From: an uncultured Bacilli bacterium
GTDB taxonomy: Bacteria > Bacillota_I > Bacilli_A > RF39 > UBA660
DNA length: 64,000 nucleotides
Direction: 5' to 3'
NCBI GenBank assembly: GCA_934149515.1
Contig: CAKPFD010000002.1
Location: 1 to 64,000, forward strand
Below are positions 15,226 to 22,947 of the stretch, in pieces (positions within the stretch are counted from its first letter, which is position 1; each line of letters starts with the position of its first letter). The translations under genes and the position numbers were made by a program. The notes under the pieces were generated by a model. That model was not told where the DNA came from, made no database searches, and saw nothing but the letters and a program-made list of their open reading frames with translations.

Positions 15226-15783
15226 TTGGAAACAATAGAAAACTTAAAACAAATACTACAACAAAATTTATCAGTGTATCGTTATCAACATAGTATTCAT
15301 ACTATGGAAGAAGCACTTCAACTTGCGAAACGTTATCATTATAAGGAAGAAATAGCTGCAAAAACGGCTTTAATGCATGATGTTGCCAAAGAACTATCAG
15401 AAGAAGAAATAACCACTTGGTTACAACACCATCAAAAATTCAAAACCATACCAGCAAAAGTATTACATGGCTATATTGGAGCTGAAATAGTGAAAGACTA
15501 CCAGTTTACCAAAGAAATGCAAGAAGCCATTAAATATCACTCTACTGGTAGAAAAAAGATGACCACCTTAGATAAAATAGTCTTTCTAGCAGATAAAATA
15601 GAAAAAGGAAAAACCTATCCTGGAATAGAACAAGAAAGACAAATGGCAAAAATAGATTTAGATAAAGCAGTAATTTTATGTATGCAAAACCAAATCAAAC
15701 ACTTACAACAAGAAAAGAAGGAAATAGATCCCAAAGTCTTTCAAGCCCTAGAAGACCTACAAACAAAAATCAATGTAACTTAA
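15226..15783 (+). CDS. yqeK: HD-domain hydrolase YqeK (Ap4A hydrolase family)
   Basis: A 185-residue HD-superfamily protein with the metal site residues H22 (YQHSIH), H51-D52 (ALMHDVAKE), the histidine in LHGYIGAEI and KYHSTG, and D in FLADKIE. YqeK proteins cleave symmetrical dinucleoside tetraphosphates such as Ap4A to ADP in the cytoplasm. In Bacillus it sits in yqeG-yqeH-aroE-yqeI-nadD-yqeK; here yqeG and yqeH are 18 kb away. The start is TTG, supported by AAGGTGATAAC directly before it. Terminator stem overlaps its last codons. Confidence 0.92.
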   Translation: METIENLKQILQQNLSVYRYQHSIHTMEEALQLAKRYHYKEEIAAKTALMHDVAKELSEEEITTWLQHHQKFKTIPAKVLHGYIGAEIVKDYQFTKEMQEAIKYHSTGRKKMTTLDKIVFLADKIEKGKTYPGIEQERQMAKIDLDKAVILCMQNQIKHLQQEKKEIDPKVFQALEDLQTKINVT

Positions 15784-15807
15784 GAAAAAAATAGTTACAT
15801 CTTTTTT
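15773..15807 (+). terminator. Rho-independent terminator after yqeK
   Basis: Eight-pair perfect stem ATGTAACT (15773-15780) with AGTTACAT (15793-15800), then CTTTTTT. Confidence 0.8.
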
Positions 15808-15853
15808 AATTAATGATACAATAAACCTATAAGAAAAATTTGAGGTGAGAAAA

Positions 15854-17026
15854 ATGGATGAAAACAAGGGGAAAAAAATAATTGAAGAACAAAAAACAGT
15901 AACACAAGCACCAAGCACCAACCAAGGATCAAAAGAAATGCGTAAAAAATTAATCCGTTTAATGATTTTAGTTGGTGGAGCACTTATCATTTTATTAATT
16001 GTTATGTTTATCATTAGCTTAATCAGTGGAAAAGCTGTCGGCTATGAAAAAATAGAACAACAAATGACAACTGCTGCTAAAAAATATTATGAAGTACAAT
16101 CTTCCCTTCTACCAACAGAAGAAAAAGGAAAAATAGAAGTAGATGTTGCAACATTAGTAGAAGCAGAATACATGAAACCATTAAAAGAACTACGCTCTAA
16201 AGAAAGTTGTACTGGAAAAGTCGTTGTTCAAAAAATTGATGGAAAATATATCTACACACCATTTTTAAACTGTGGAAAAGCTTATCAAACCAAAGAATTA
16301 TATCAAGAATTAACAGAAAAAACAGTAACAGCAAGTGATGGACTTTATCAAATTGGTAATGAATATGTCTTTAGAGGAGAAACTGTTAATAACTATGTTC
16401 AACTAGATAGAAGTCTTTTTAGAATTGTGAAAATCAATCAAGATCAAGAAATTATGTTAGTACTAGAGAAAGAAAACGGTGGGCTTGGTTATTATTATGA
16501 TAATCGTTATAATTCTGAACGTGGATATAACTCAGGAATTAATGATTTCCGTCTAAGTAGAATTCATGAACAATTACAAGAAACTTATGAAGATGAAACC
16601 AAAGAAAGTATGTTAACTATAAATGATAAACAACATCTAGTAAGTTTTGCAAGTTGTATTGGTAAAAGGACGTTGACATCAACAGATAAAACCAACCAAG
16701 AAGAATGTAGTGATACCCTTCCAAATAGCATGATTGGTTTATTGACAGCAAGCGATTATTTACAAGCATCTCTTGATAGTAACTGTAATGCTACAACAGA
16801 TAAAGCTTGCCAAAATTATAATTATTTAAAACAAAATTATGATTGGTGGTTAGCAACAGCACTAACGAATGATACGTATCAAGTATTATATGTTAATACT
16901 TCAGGTTTTGTTGATAAAGTATCAGCATCAGCTACCAAAAAGCTAAGACCTACTATCATGTTATCAGCCCAAACCATGATAAAATCAGGAACCGGAACAG
17001 CAAGCAATCCTTACATCTTAAAATAA
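15854..17026 (+). CDS. Membrane-anchored protein with a C-type-lectin/FGE-like C-terminus, non-variable relative
   Basis: A 390-residue protein: cytoplasmic Lys/Gln-rich N-terminus, one transmembrane helix at about residues 33-58, an extracytoplasmic part with several cysteines, and a C-terminal domain (about 180-390) related to those of the three variable proteins: LDRSLFRIVKI, DWWLATALTNDTYQVLYVN, LRPTIML and the ending SGTGTASNPYILK. In contrast to the variable proteins, this region uses ordinary AT-rich codons, exists once and shows no sign of first/second-base diversification. Function unknown; ligand binding at the surface is a guess from the fold. The ATG at 15854 follows GAGGTGAG; the GTG at 15845 lies within that site. 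Confidence 0.65.
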   Translation: MDENKGKKIIEEQKTVTQAPSTNQGSKEMRKKLIRLMILVGGALIILLIVMFIISLISGKAVGYEKIEQQMTTAAKKYYEVQSSLLPTEEKGKIEVDVATLVEAEYMKPLKELRSKESCTGKVVVQKIDGKYIYTPFLNCGKAYQTKELYQELTEKTVTASDGLYQIGNEYVFRGETVNNYVQLDRSLFRIVKINQDQEIMLVLEKENGGLGYYYDNRYNSERGYNSGINDFRLSRIHEQLQETYEDETKESMLTINDKQHLVSFASCIGKRTLTSTDKTNQEECSDTLPNSMIGLLTASDYLQASLDSNCNATTDKACQNYNYLKQNYDWWLATALTNDTYQVLYVNTSGFVDKVSASATKKLRPTIMLSAQTMIKSGTGTASNPYILK

Positions 17027-17115
17027 AATAGTAAAGATCTTAAAGATTAGTCATTGAATTTATAAAACAAAGATAGTAAGATAAATATATAAGAAAAATA
17101 GAAAGAGTGTTGATT

Positions 17116-17193
17116 ATGTTTATGATAAAAAGCTATTTAAAATCTAGAAAAGCAATTGTAAACTCAAAGTTAACCTGGGGGGGGGTACTTTAA
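17116..17193 (+). CDS. Possible leader micro-ORF with a G9 tract
   Basis: A 25-codon ORF starting MFMIKSYLKSRK with a weak site GAGTGTTGATT before it. Bases 17177-17185 are nine consecutive G, very unusual in this AT-rich sequence. Slippage there would change the frame at the end of the peptide. A terminator (17233-17263) follows before variable protein 1, so an attenuator or phase-variable leader is possible. It could also be chance or a sequencing artefact. Confidence 0.25.
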   Translation: MFMIKSYLKSRKAIVNSKLTWGGVL

Positions 17194-17232
17194 TCAAGTA
17201 ACTCATCTATTTTTCTTTTACCACCTAAAAAT

Positions 17233-17263
17233 GATCAGGATATAAATGTATTCTGGTCTTTTT
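17233..17263 (+). terminator. Terminator or attenuator upstream of variable protein 1
   Basis: Ten-pair stem GATCAGGATA (17233-17242) with TATTCTGGTC (17249-17258), loop TAAATG, then TTTTT. It lies 36 bases before the start of the variable protein and after the micro-ORF, with no promoter evident between. The rest of 17027-17298 shows no other gene. Confidence 0.75.
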
Positions 17264-17298
17264 CGTGTTTAAAAAAATCAAAAAAGGAGCAGGAGTAA

Positions 17299-19152
17299 AT
17301 GAATCGAAAAAAAATAATTTGGATAGGAATGCTAATTTTAGTTTTTTGTGTTATTTTAGGAATTAGTTATGCTTATTTATCGATATTTTTGACATCGAAC
17401 AAAGAAAATATTGTCAAAGTAGGGGATTTAAATCTAGTGTTAGATGAAACTTCTAGTAATGGGATCACTTTAGAAAATGGTGTTGCCATCACCGATGAAC
17501 AAGGATTAGCACAAGAAGGAGCAAGCTTTTCTCTAAAGAATAATGGTAAAGCCTATGTTTGCTATAAATTGTATTTAGATGATAAAGATCTTTCTAACGG
17601 CGAAACAAGAGTCGATGACAAATTAATTAAATTTAGTTTAGATAAAGATAATGAAGTAGGGACTGCAAAAACGCTACCAATGATTGGAACTAATCCAAAC
17701 CGTTTGTTGGATGAAGGAACAATTGATAGTGGAAAATCTATCTCTTACAAATTACGCTTATGGTTTAATAGTGAAATAGATGCCAATTACTCTGGTCAAG
17801 TTTTTAAAGGAAAATTAAGAGTAGAAGCAACCCAATGTGAAAAATTACCAACAGTATCAGAGAAATTACTAGCAGGAGTAGGAACTAAAGGAGCAATAGA
17901 TACTTCTGATTCAGAACAAACCTTTATCACCGGAACTGATCCAAATAACTATATTTGGTATAGTGGAAAACTATGGAGAGCAGTATCTATCGATCCAAGC
18001 GATAATAGTGTTAAACTAGTAACGCAATGGGATATATCATCTATTCCATACAATGTATCAGGCAAGACAGCTTTTGAAGGAAGTTATATGCAGCAGTGGT
18101 TGAATGATACAAGTGTTGATGGATTTTTGGGCAATTTAAGAGAACCGGAAAAATTTATCAAAATAGATAGTAAGTGGAATGCAACTGCAACAACTTCAAC
18201 TACCAAACCAGCAAAAACTACAATGGTAACAAGTGTTATAGGTTTATTAAATGTTTATGAATATACCATGAGTTACAAAAATACAACAGCTTCAAACGGT
18301 TATTTAAATAATGACCTTCATTGGTGGACATTAACACCATATAGTGCGTCTAACGTTCGTTATGTGTACATCAATGGCGATGCGAACTACGATGATGTTG
18401 TAGCTTCACGTGGATTTCGCCCTGCGATCAATCTGAAATCTAGTGTAGAAATTGCATCAGGTTCTGGAACAGAAAGTGATCCTTATCGATTAAAAGGAGA
18501 TAAGGATATACCAGAATCAGGAACAAAACTAGCAACAAGATATAGTGGTGAGTACATTCGTTTTGGAACAGGGGAGAATAATTTGTATCGGATCGTTAGT
18601 CATGAAATACTAGGAACTACTAAAATAGTAAGTGCTACTCCATTAAAAGAAAGTGGAAGTTATAAACAAATTGCTTTTGCAAGTTCAGGAGTAAATTATT
18701 CAAGTAGTAATACAATAGGAGCCTTCTTAAATGGAGAATATCTAACAAGTGGAAGTTATCTAACAACTGATCAAGTCAATATGATCGAAGATAATACAAC
18801 CTGGTATTTGGGAACAGTAGGAAATGGTACAAGTTATAAATTAGCAAAATATGCGAGTGCATCAAGTGCCACTGTAACTTCAAATACAACAACAGCCAAA
18901 GTTGGATTATTAAGACTAGGAGAATTAAATGCAGGACAATTTGATGATTTTATAAATAAGATAAGTTATTGGACATTAACACCATATAACACATCCAACG
19001 TTCGTTATGTGGCCAGCAATAGCTATGCAAACAACAATGCTGTTACAACTTCGCGCGGGATTGGCCCCTCAATTAACTTAAAATCTAACGTTGTGATCAC
19101 AAGCGGTGATGGCACGAAAAAAAATCCATTCGAAGTGAAATTAGCAGGATAG
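17299..19152 (+). CDS. Variable surface protein 1: TasA-like N-terminus and two C-type-lectin-like domains with hypervariable segments
   Basis: A 617-residue exported protein. The N-terminus has a signal-anchor (about 5-27) ending in LGISYAYL, followed by a beta-rich domain (VKVGDLNLVLDE ... KGKLRVEATQC, about 28-180) like camelysin/TasA-family or SipW-type cargo. Two repeats follow: A (about 185-400: LLAGVGTKGAIDTSDSEQTF, WYSGKLWRAVS, WWTLTPY, RPAINLK) and B (about 410-617: TRYSGEYIRFGTGENNLY, YWTLTPY, INLKSNVVITSGDGT). Each ends with the WxLTP to INLK motif typical of FGE/C-type-lectin folds used by DGR target proteins. The variable parts are 18340-18432 and 18985-19077. Paralogues at 38276 and 59439. 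The start follows AAAAGGAGCAGGAG. Function: probably surface ligand binding, inferred. Confidence 0.8.
   Translation: MNRKKIIWIGMLILVFCVILGISYAYLSIFLTSNKENIVKVGDLNLVLDETSSNGITLENGVAITDEQGLAQEGASFSLKNNGKAYVCYKLYLDDKDLSNGETRVDDKLIKFSLDKDNEVGTAKTLPMIGTNPNRLLDEGTIDSGKSISYKLRLWFNSEIDANYSGQVFKGKLRVEATQCEKLPTVSEKLLAGVGTKGAIDTSDSEQTFITGTDPNNYIWYSGKLWRAVSIDPSDNSVKLVTQWDISSIPYNVSGKTAFEGSYMQQWLNDTSVDGFLGNLREPEKFIKIDSKWNATATTSTTKPAKTTMVTSVIGLLNVYEYTMSYKNTTASNGYLNNDLHWWTLTPYSASNVRYVYINGDANYDDVVASRGFRPAINLKSSVEIASGSGTESDPYRLKGDKDIPESGTKLATRYSGEYIRFGTGENNLYRIVSHEILGTTKIVSATPLKESGSYKQIAFASSGVNYSSSNTIGAFLNGEYLTSGSYLTTDQVNMIEDNTTWYLGTVGNGTSYKLAKYASASSATVTSNTTTAKVGLLRLGELNAGQFDDFINKISYWTLTPYNTSNVRYVASNSYANNNAVTTSRGIGPSINLKSNVVITSGDGTKKNPFEVKLAG
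18340..18432 (+). other. Hypervariable segment 1A (DGR-type variable repeat candidate)
   Basis: Thirty-one codons between WTLTP and the INLK end of domain A. Flanks are nearly identical at DNA level to the other copies, while this segment differs at codon positions 1 and 2 with third bases kept (for example TAC-ATC-AAT where other copies have GCC-AGC-AAT or GGC-ACC-TTT). Confidence 0.7.
18985..19077 (+). other. Hypervariable segment 1B (DGR-type variable repeat candidate)
   Basis: Same position in domain B. It keeps the most AAC/AAT codons of the six (AAC-ACA-TCC-AAC; GCA-AAC-AAC-AAT), so it may be nearest to the unmutated template. Its 3' end (TCGCGCGGGATTGGCCCC) is strongly GC-rich compared with the gene. 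Confidence 0.7.
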
Positions 19153-19187
19153 TTTAAAAAAAAAATTTACAATAAAAATGCGATTCG

Positions 19188-19229
19188 AAAAAAGGTTATT
19201 TTGCCAAAATGGGTGAGATAACTTTTTTG
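19188..19229 (+). terminator. Terminator after variable protein 1
   Basis: Stem AAAAAAGGTTAT (19188-19199) with ATAACTTTTTT (19218-19228), one bulged G, large loop, ending in a T-run. Confidence 0.6.
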
Positions 19230-19276
19230 TATATTTTTAAACGCTTAACATCATACTACTACTAGGTGATTAAAAA

Positions 19277-19720
19277 ATGGAAAAGCAAAAGTATGAACAA
19301 CTTATCAAGAAACATGCTCCTAATGAAAATAAGACTTACTATGCTGTTATGGCTTTTATAATAGGTGGTTTCATCGGCTTGTTAGGGGAGGTACTTGTTC
19401 GATTTTACACTTGTACATTAGAGATTTCAAGGAATGAAGCATCGACTTATATGATCGTAACCTTAATATTTATAGCTTCCTTACTAACAGCTCTTGGCGT
19501 GTTTGATAAACTAGTTACTAAAGCAAAATGTGGTCTTTTGATTCCAATTACTGGTTTTGCTCATTCGATGACATCTTCTGCTATTGACTATAAAAAAGAA
19601 GGACCAGTTTATGGAGTTGGTAGTAATCTTTTTAAATTAGCAGGTACAGTGATTTTATATGGAATTGTTTCTAGTTGGTTCTTTGGAATGGTTCGCTATA
19701 TTTGGGAGGTGCTAAAATGA
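19277..19720 (+). CDS. spoVAC: Stage V sporulation protein AC
   Basis: A 147-residue membrane protein with about four helices and the family stretches FIIGGFIGLLGEV, CGLLIPITGFAHSMTSSAID and GPVYGVGSNLFKLAG. SpoVAC is a mechanosensitive-channel-like component of the SpoVA complex that moves Ca-dipicolinate across the inner forespore membrane. The start follows TAGGTGATT. The stop overlaps spoVAD (ATGA). First gene of spoVAC-AD-AE; in Bacillus this operon lies beside spoIIA-sigF as it does here. SpoVAA, AB and AF are not seen. Confidence 0.95.
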   Translation: MEKQKYEQLIKKHAPNENKTYYAVMAFIIGGFIGLLGEVLVRFYTCTLEISRNEASTYMIVTLIFIASLLTALGVFDKLVTKAKCGLLIPITGFAHSMTSSAIDYKKEGPVYGVGSNLFKLAGTVILYGIVSSWFFGMVRYIWEVLK

Positions 19721-20712
19721 TAGTAGAATTTAAAGATGTCTATGTCAAAGATACTGCTACGGTAGCTGGTCCCTATGAAGCAAAAGGTCCATTGAAAAAA
19801 GGGTTTGATAAAGTATATACCAAAGATCTATACTGTGAAGCGCCATCATTTGAACAAGCAGAAGCTAAATTACTAGAAGAAAGTATAGAATTACTATTAG
19901 AAAAAACAAACCAAACGCAAGCTGCTATTGATTTAATTGTTGGTGGTGATTTATTAAATCAAATTAGTGCTTCAACCTATGGCTTAGCACAACAAAATCG
20001 TCCTTTCTTAGGAATTTATAGTGCTTGTGCTACTAGTATTGAAGGAATGTTGATTGCTGCGACGTTTATTGATAGTAAAAAAATCAAAACAGCCATCGCT
20101 GCGACTTCTTCTCATAATATGTCAAGTGAAAAACAATTTCGTAACCCCACAGAATATGGGGCACCACGGCCAAAAACAGCTACCTTTACAGCAACGGGTG
20201 GTGCAAGTATTTTACTAACAAATGAAAAGAGTAATATCAAAGTAAAAAATGGATTGATTGGAACGATGATAAACTATGAACAAAAAGATCCAATGAACAT
20301 GGGAGCAGCCATGGCTCCAGCAGCAGCTACTACGCTTTATCAATACTTTACGAAAACAAATACCACTGTCGATGACTTTGATTTGATTTTAACAGGGGAT
20401 CTTGGAATATATGGAAAAGAAATTTTGAAAGATTTACTAAAACAAGATCACAATATAACCTTAAAGAAAAATTACAATGATTGTGGTGTCATGTTATATG
20501 ATTTGAAAAAACAAAAAGAAATCTTAGCAGGAGGATCAGGACCGGTTTGTAGTGCTTTAGTCAATTACAGTACTATTATCAAAGGTTTGAAAGATAAAAC
20601 GTATAAAAAAGTGTTACTAGTAGCAACAGGAGCCCTATTTTCTCCGACAACACTTTATCAAAAATTACCGATTCTATCGATTGCACATGCAGTTTGTTTG
20701 GAGGCGATATAA
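19717..20712 (+). CDS. spoVAD: Stage V sporulation protein AD
   Basis: A 331-residue protein with a thiolase-like fold, as in SpoVAD, which binds dipicolinic acid on the outer face of the inner forespore membrane. Family stretches are ISASTYGLAQQNRPFLGIYSACATSIE, FRNPTEYGAPRPKTATFTATGG and NDCGVMLYD. The cysteine in SACATS corresponds to the thiolase cysteine position. The start ATG 19717 overlaps the spoVAC stop and has GGGAGGTG before it. The upstream in-frame extension is not used. Confidence 0.95.
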   Translation: MIVEFKDVYVKDTATVAGPYEAKGPLKKGFDKVYTKDLYCEAPSFEQAEAKLLEESIELLLEKTNQTQAAIDLIVGGDLLNQISASTYGLAQQNRPFLGIYSACATSIEGMLIAATFIDSKKIKTAIAATSSHNMSSEKQFRNPTEYGAPRPKTATFTATGGASILLTNEKSNIKVKNGLIGTMINYEQKDPMNMGAAMAPAAATTLYQYFTKTNTTVDDFDLILTGDLGIYGKEILKDLLKQDHNITLKKNYNDCGVMLYDLKKQKEILAGGSGPVCSALVNYSTIIKGLKDKTYKKVLLVATGALFSPTTLYQKLPILSIAHAVCLEAI

Positions 20713-21063
20713 ATGTATTTTCTTTATTCTTTTCTTTTTTGTGGCCTTGTTTGTTGTATAGCAGAGTTAATATTAGATAACACCAAATTAACACCAGGTC
20801 ATATTACTTCTATCTTTGTTGTTATCGGGGCCTTTTTAGATGCTTTTGGAATATATGATTTCTTAATTGCAACTTGTGGTGCAGGAACGTTAGTACCAAT
20901 TACATCTTTTGGGCATTCATTAATTCATGGTGCCTTAGCAAAAGCAGAAACGATGGGTTTTATCGGTCTTTTAATGGGAATGTTTGATTTGACTGCTTCT
21001 GGGATTACATCAGCCATTATCTTCTCCTTTGTCTTTACTTTATTTTTTAAACCAAAAGATTAA
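20713..21063 (+). CDS. spoVAE: Stage V sporulation protein AE (AEb type)
   Basis: A 116-residue membrane protein with three to four helices and signature GAFLDAFGIYDFLI, CGAGTLVPITSFGHSLIHGALA. It resembles SpoVAC, with which it forms the membrane part of the SpoVA channel. It begins directly after the spoVAD stop; GGAGGCGAT serves as ribosome binding site. Confidence 0.95.
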   Translation: MYFLYSFLFCGLVCCIAELILDNTKLTPGHITSIFVVIGAFLDAFGIYDFLIATCGAGTLVPITSFGHSLIHGALAKAETMGFIGLLMGMFDLTASGITSAIIFSFVFTLFFKPKD

Positions 21064-21094
21064 TTTATTGCGAAAAATATAATAGGTGATGAAA

Positions 21095-22123
21095 TTGATT
21101 TACATCCTATTATTTTTTTTGCTTTCAATGTCTGTCTATGCAGAAACGATTGAAAGTCCTTATCAAGAAATAAATGTCTTAGAAGAGAAAGTGCCGGTTC
21201 AACAAGATGAAATGCTATTACCAACGACAACATATATTTTAAAAAAACAACTACCAGAAAAAGAAACCTATGACACTCCTAATATCAAAAAACAAACAAC
21301 CTATTGCTATCAAGAGTTAAAAAAATTAACTAGCTTACAAGTAACAACGGAAAATGTATCGATTGTCAAAATAGCAGGAAAAGATAAAAAAACTAATACT
21401 TTACTTTTTGAACAAACACCTTCCTTTTTAGCTTCTAAAAAAGCCTGGGATATTTCTTTGCCACAAGCTACATCGCCTGAAGATATAGTACTATCGATAA
21501 CTTGTTTTTTACATCAAGCAAGTAAAAAGGGAAAAGTGATTATCCAAAGTAAAGAAAAAGATTATGTCTACTTTGAAAAAGAACTAACCAAAAAATCTTA
21601 TCAAGATATCATCGTTCGTCCGATTAATCATCTAAATCATAAAAAATGGGATAAAACCGTGATATGTAAAGAAAAAATAGAACCTTTTTATTATCATTTT
21701 GTCCGAAAATGTCAAGAATATCGATATTTTATCAAAGAAAATCACCAGCAAAACATAGAAACAATATCCTCTGATACCAAAAAAGAAGGGTATCAAGTTC
21801 TAGAAGAAATAACAAGATATCATCTATACAAAAAACTAATTATAACTCTTTATGATTCAATCGAGTTAGAAAATTATCTAGATCTTAATAAAATCGTTGT
21901 TACTAGTAATGTTCCGTTAAAAAAAATTCATTTCAAACTAGAAAATCCTTGTACCAATCAAGCTAGACTTTTCCTTTCTTATCATCAATTTTCCTATTCT
22001 AAACAAGTAGCTATGCACTGCAAGACATACCCGAAAAGTTCTGTGGATCCCTATCATCAAGCAAGTATTGCAAACCAGCTTGTTCATTACCTTTTAAAAT
22101 TGTCGATTGAAAAAAAATTCTAG
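21095..22123 (+). CDS. Secreted protein of unknown function between spoVA and sigF
   Basis: About 342 residues. An N-terminal signal peptide (IYILLFFLLSMSVYA, cleavage near AYA/E) is followed by a Lys/Glu/Tyr-rich extracytoplasmic protein with several cysteines (TYCYQE, SITCFLH, VICKEK, RKCQEY, NPCTNQ, MHCKTY). I do not recognise the family. Its place between spoVAE (31 bases upstream) and sigF suggests a sporulation role. The start is likely TTG at 21095, which lies five bases after TAGGTGAT; ATG at 21089 and GTG at 21086 are inside that site. Confidence 0.6.
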   Translation: MIYILLFFLLSMSVYAETIESPYQEINVLEEKVPVQQDEMLLPTTTYILKKQLPEKETYDTPNIKKQTTYCYQELKKLTSLQVTTENVSIVKIAGKDKKTNTLLFEQTPSFLASKKAWDISLPQATSPEDIVLSITCFLHQASKKGKVIIQSKEKDYVYFEKELTKKSYQDIIVRPINHLNHKKWDKTVICKEKIEPFYYHFVRKCQEYRYFIKENHQQNIETISSDTKKEGYQVLEEITRYHLYKKLIITLYDSIELENYLDLNKIVVTSNVPLKKIHFKLENPCTNQARLFLSYHQFSYSKQVAMHCKTYPKSSVDPYHQASIANQLVHYLLKLSIEKKF

Positions 22124-22126
22124 TAT

Positions 22127-22166
22127 TGTCGAAAGCCTTTTCAACCACTTGCTTTTATGTTACAAG
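22127..22166 (+). promoter_or_regulatory. sigF promoter with Spo0A box
   Basis: Perfect 0A box TGTCGAA (22127-22133), then TTTTCA (22138-22143), 17-base spacer, TACAAG (22161-22166) with extended TG (22158-22159). Spo0A control of sigF operons is established in Bacillus. The -35 block is shared with the promoter at 13504. Confidence 0.6.
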
Positions 22167-22191
22167 ATAAGAAAAAGAAAGAAGGGGTTTC

Positions 22192-22845
22192 ATGTTAGAT
22201 CAAATTAATCAATATGAAGGGCTGGTGAAACATCAATTAAAAAAATATGCTTTTACCAATAACTATGATGATCTCTATCAAGCAGGGATGTTAGGTTTAG
22301 TAAAGGCAATTAAAAAATATGATACCGCAAGAAATACTAGCTTTTTAGATTATGCGTATTTCTATATTAAGGGAGAAATTTTAAAAGCACTTCATGAAAC
22401 ATATGCAGTTAAAATGACGCCACGGCTTTATAAGATCAAACAAGAAGCAAATGATATGAGTATTGAATTAACCCAAAAACTAGGAAGAAAACCAACTTTA
22501 GAAGAACTATCTTATATTCTAGGGCATCCCAAAGAAAGCATTGAACAAGCCCTTAATACCACCATGGCACCTGTTAGCCTTGATAATGACCAAGAACAAG
22601 AACAAGATAAACTCTATCATCAAATTGCTAGTTTAGAAAAAGGTTATGATGCTGGTATATTGGATTTAAAAACCGCAATAGAAGGACTAGAAGCCAAAGA
22701 ACAGCAACTAATAAAACAAAGATACTATGCTGATTATACGCAACAAGAAACTGCAAAGAATCTAGATATGACACAAGTACAAGTTAGTAGGGCAGAACAG
22801 AAAATTTTAAAGAAATTAAAAAGCAAATTAACCATCACCGAATAA
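22192..22845 (+). CDS. sigF: Sporulation sigma factor of the SigF/SigG group
   Basis: A 217-residue sigma-70 family protein, shorter than Bacillus SigF or SigG (about 255-260). Region 2 (DDLYQAGMLGLVKAIKKYD, then FLDYAYFYIKGEI), region 3 (LGRKPTLEELSYILG) and region 4 helix-turn-helix (TQQETAKNLDMTQVQVSRAEQKI) are present; the N-terminal part is reduced. Position after spoVA genes and behind a Spo0A box favours SigF, the first forespore-specific sigma factor. The partner genes spoIIAA and spoIIAB, normally just upstream in the same operon, are absent here, so control of its activity must be encoded elsewhere or work differently. SigG remains an alternative. Confidence 0.8.
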   Translation: MLDQINQYEGLVKHQLKKYAFTNNYDDLYQAGMLGLVKAIKKYDTARNTSFLDYAYFYIKGEILKALHETYAVKMTPRLYKIKQEANDMSIELTQKLGRKPTLEELSYILGHPKESIEQALNTTMAPVSLDNDQEQEQDKLYHQIASLEKGYDAGILDLKTAIEGLEAKEQQLIKQRYYADYTQQETAKNLDMTQVQVSRAEQKILKKLKSKLTITE

Positions 22846-22913
22846 AAATTCCACTACTAGCTGGTGGAATTTCACTTTGTCTATAAGATTTTCTACTCAA
22901 ATAGCATTTCTTT

Positions 22914-22922
22914 TGGTATAAT
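22914..22922 (+). promoter_or_regulatory. Extended -10 promoter of the rlmN operon
   Basis: TGGTATAAT with no clear -35, 26 bases before the rlmN start. A hairpin (22848-22856 with 22865-22873) lies just upstream but has no T-run. Confidence 0.5.
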
Positions 22923-22947
22923 AATAACGAATGAATGTGGTGAAAAA

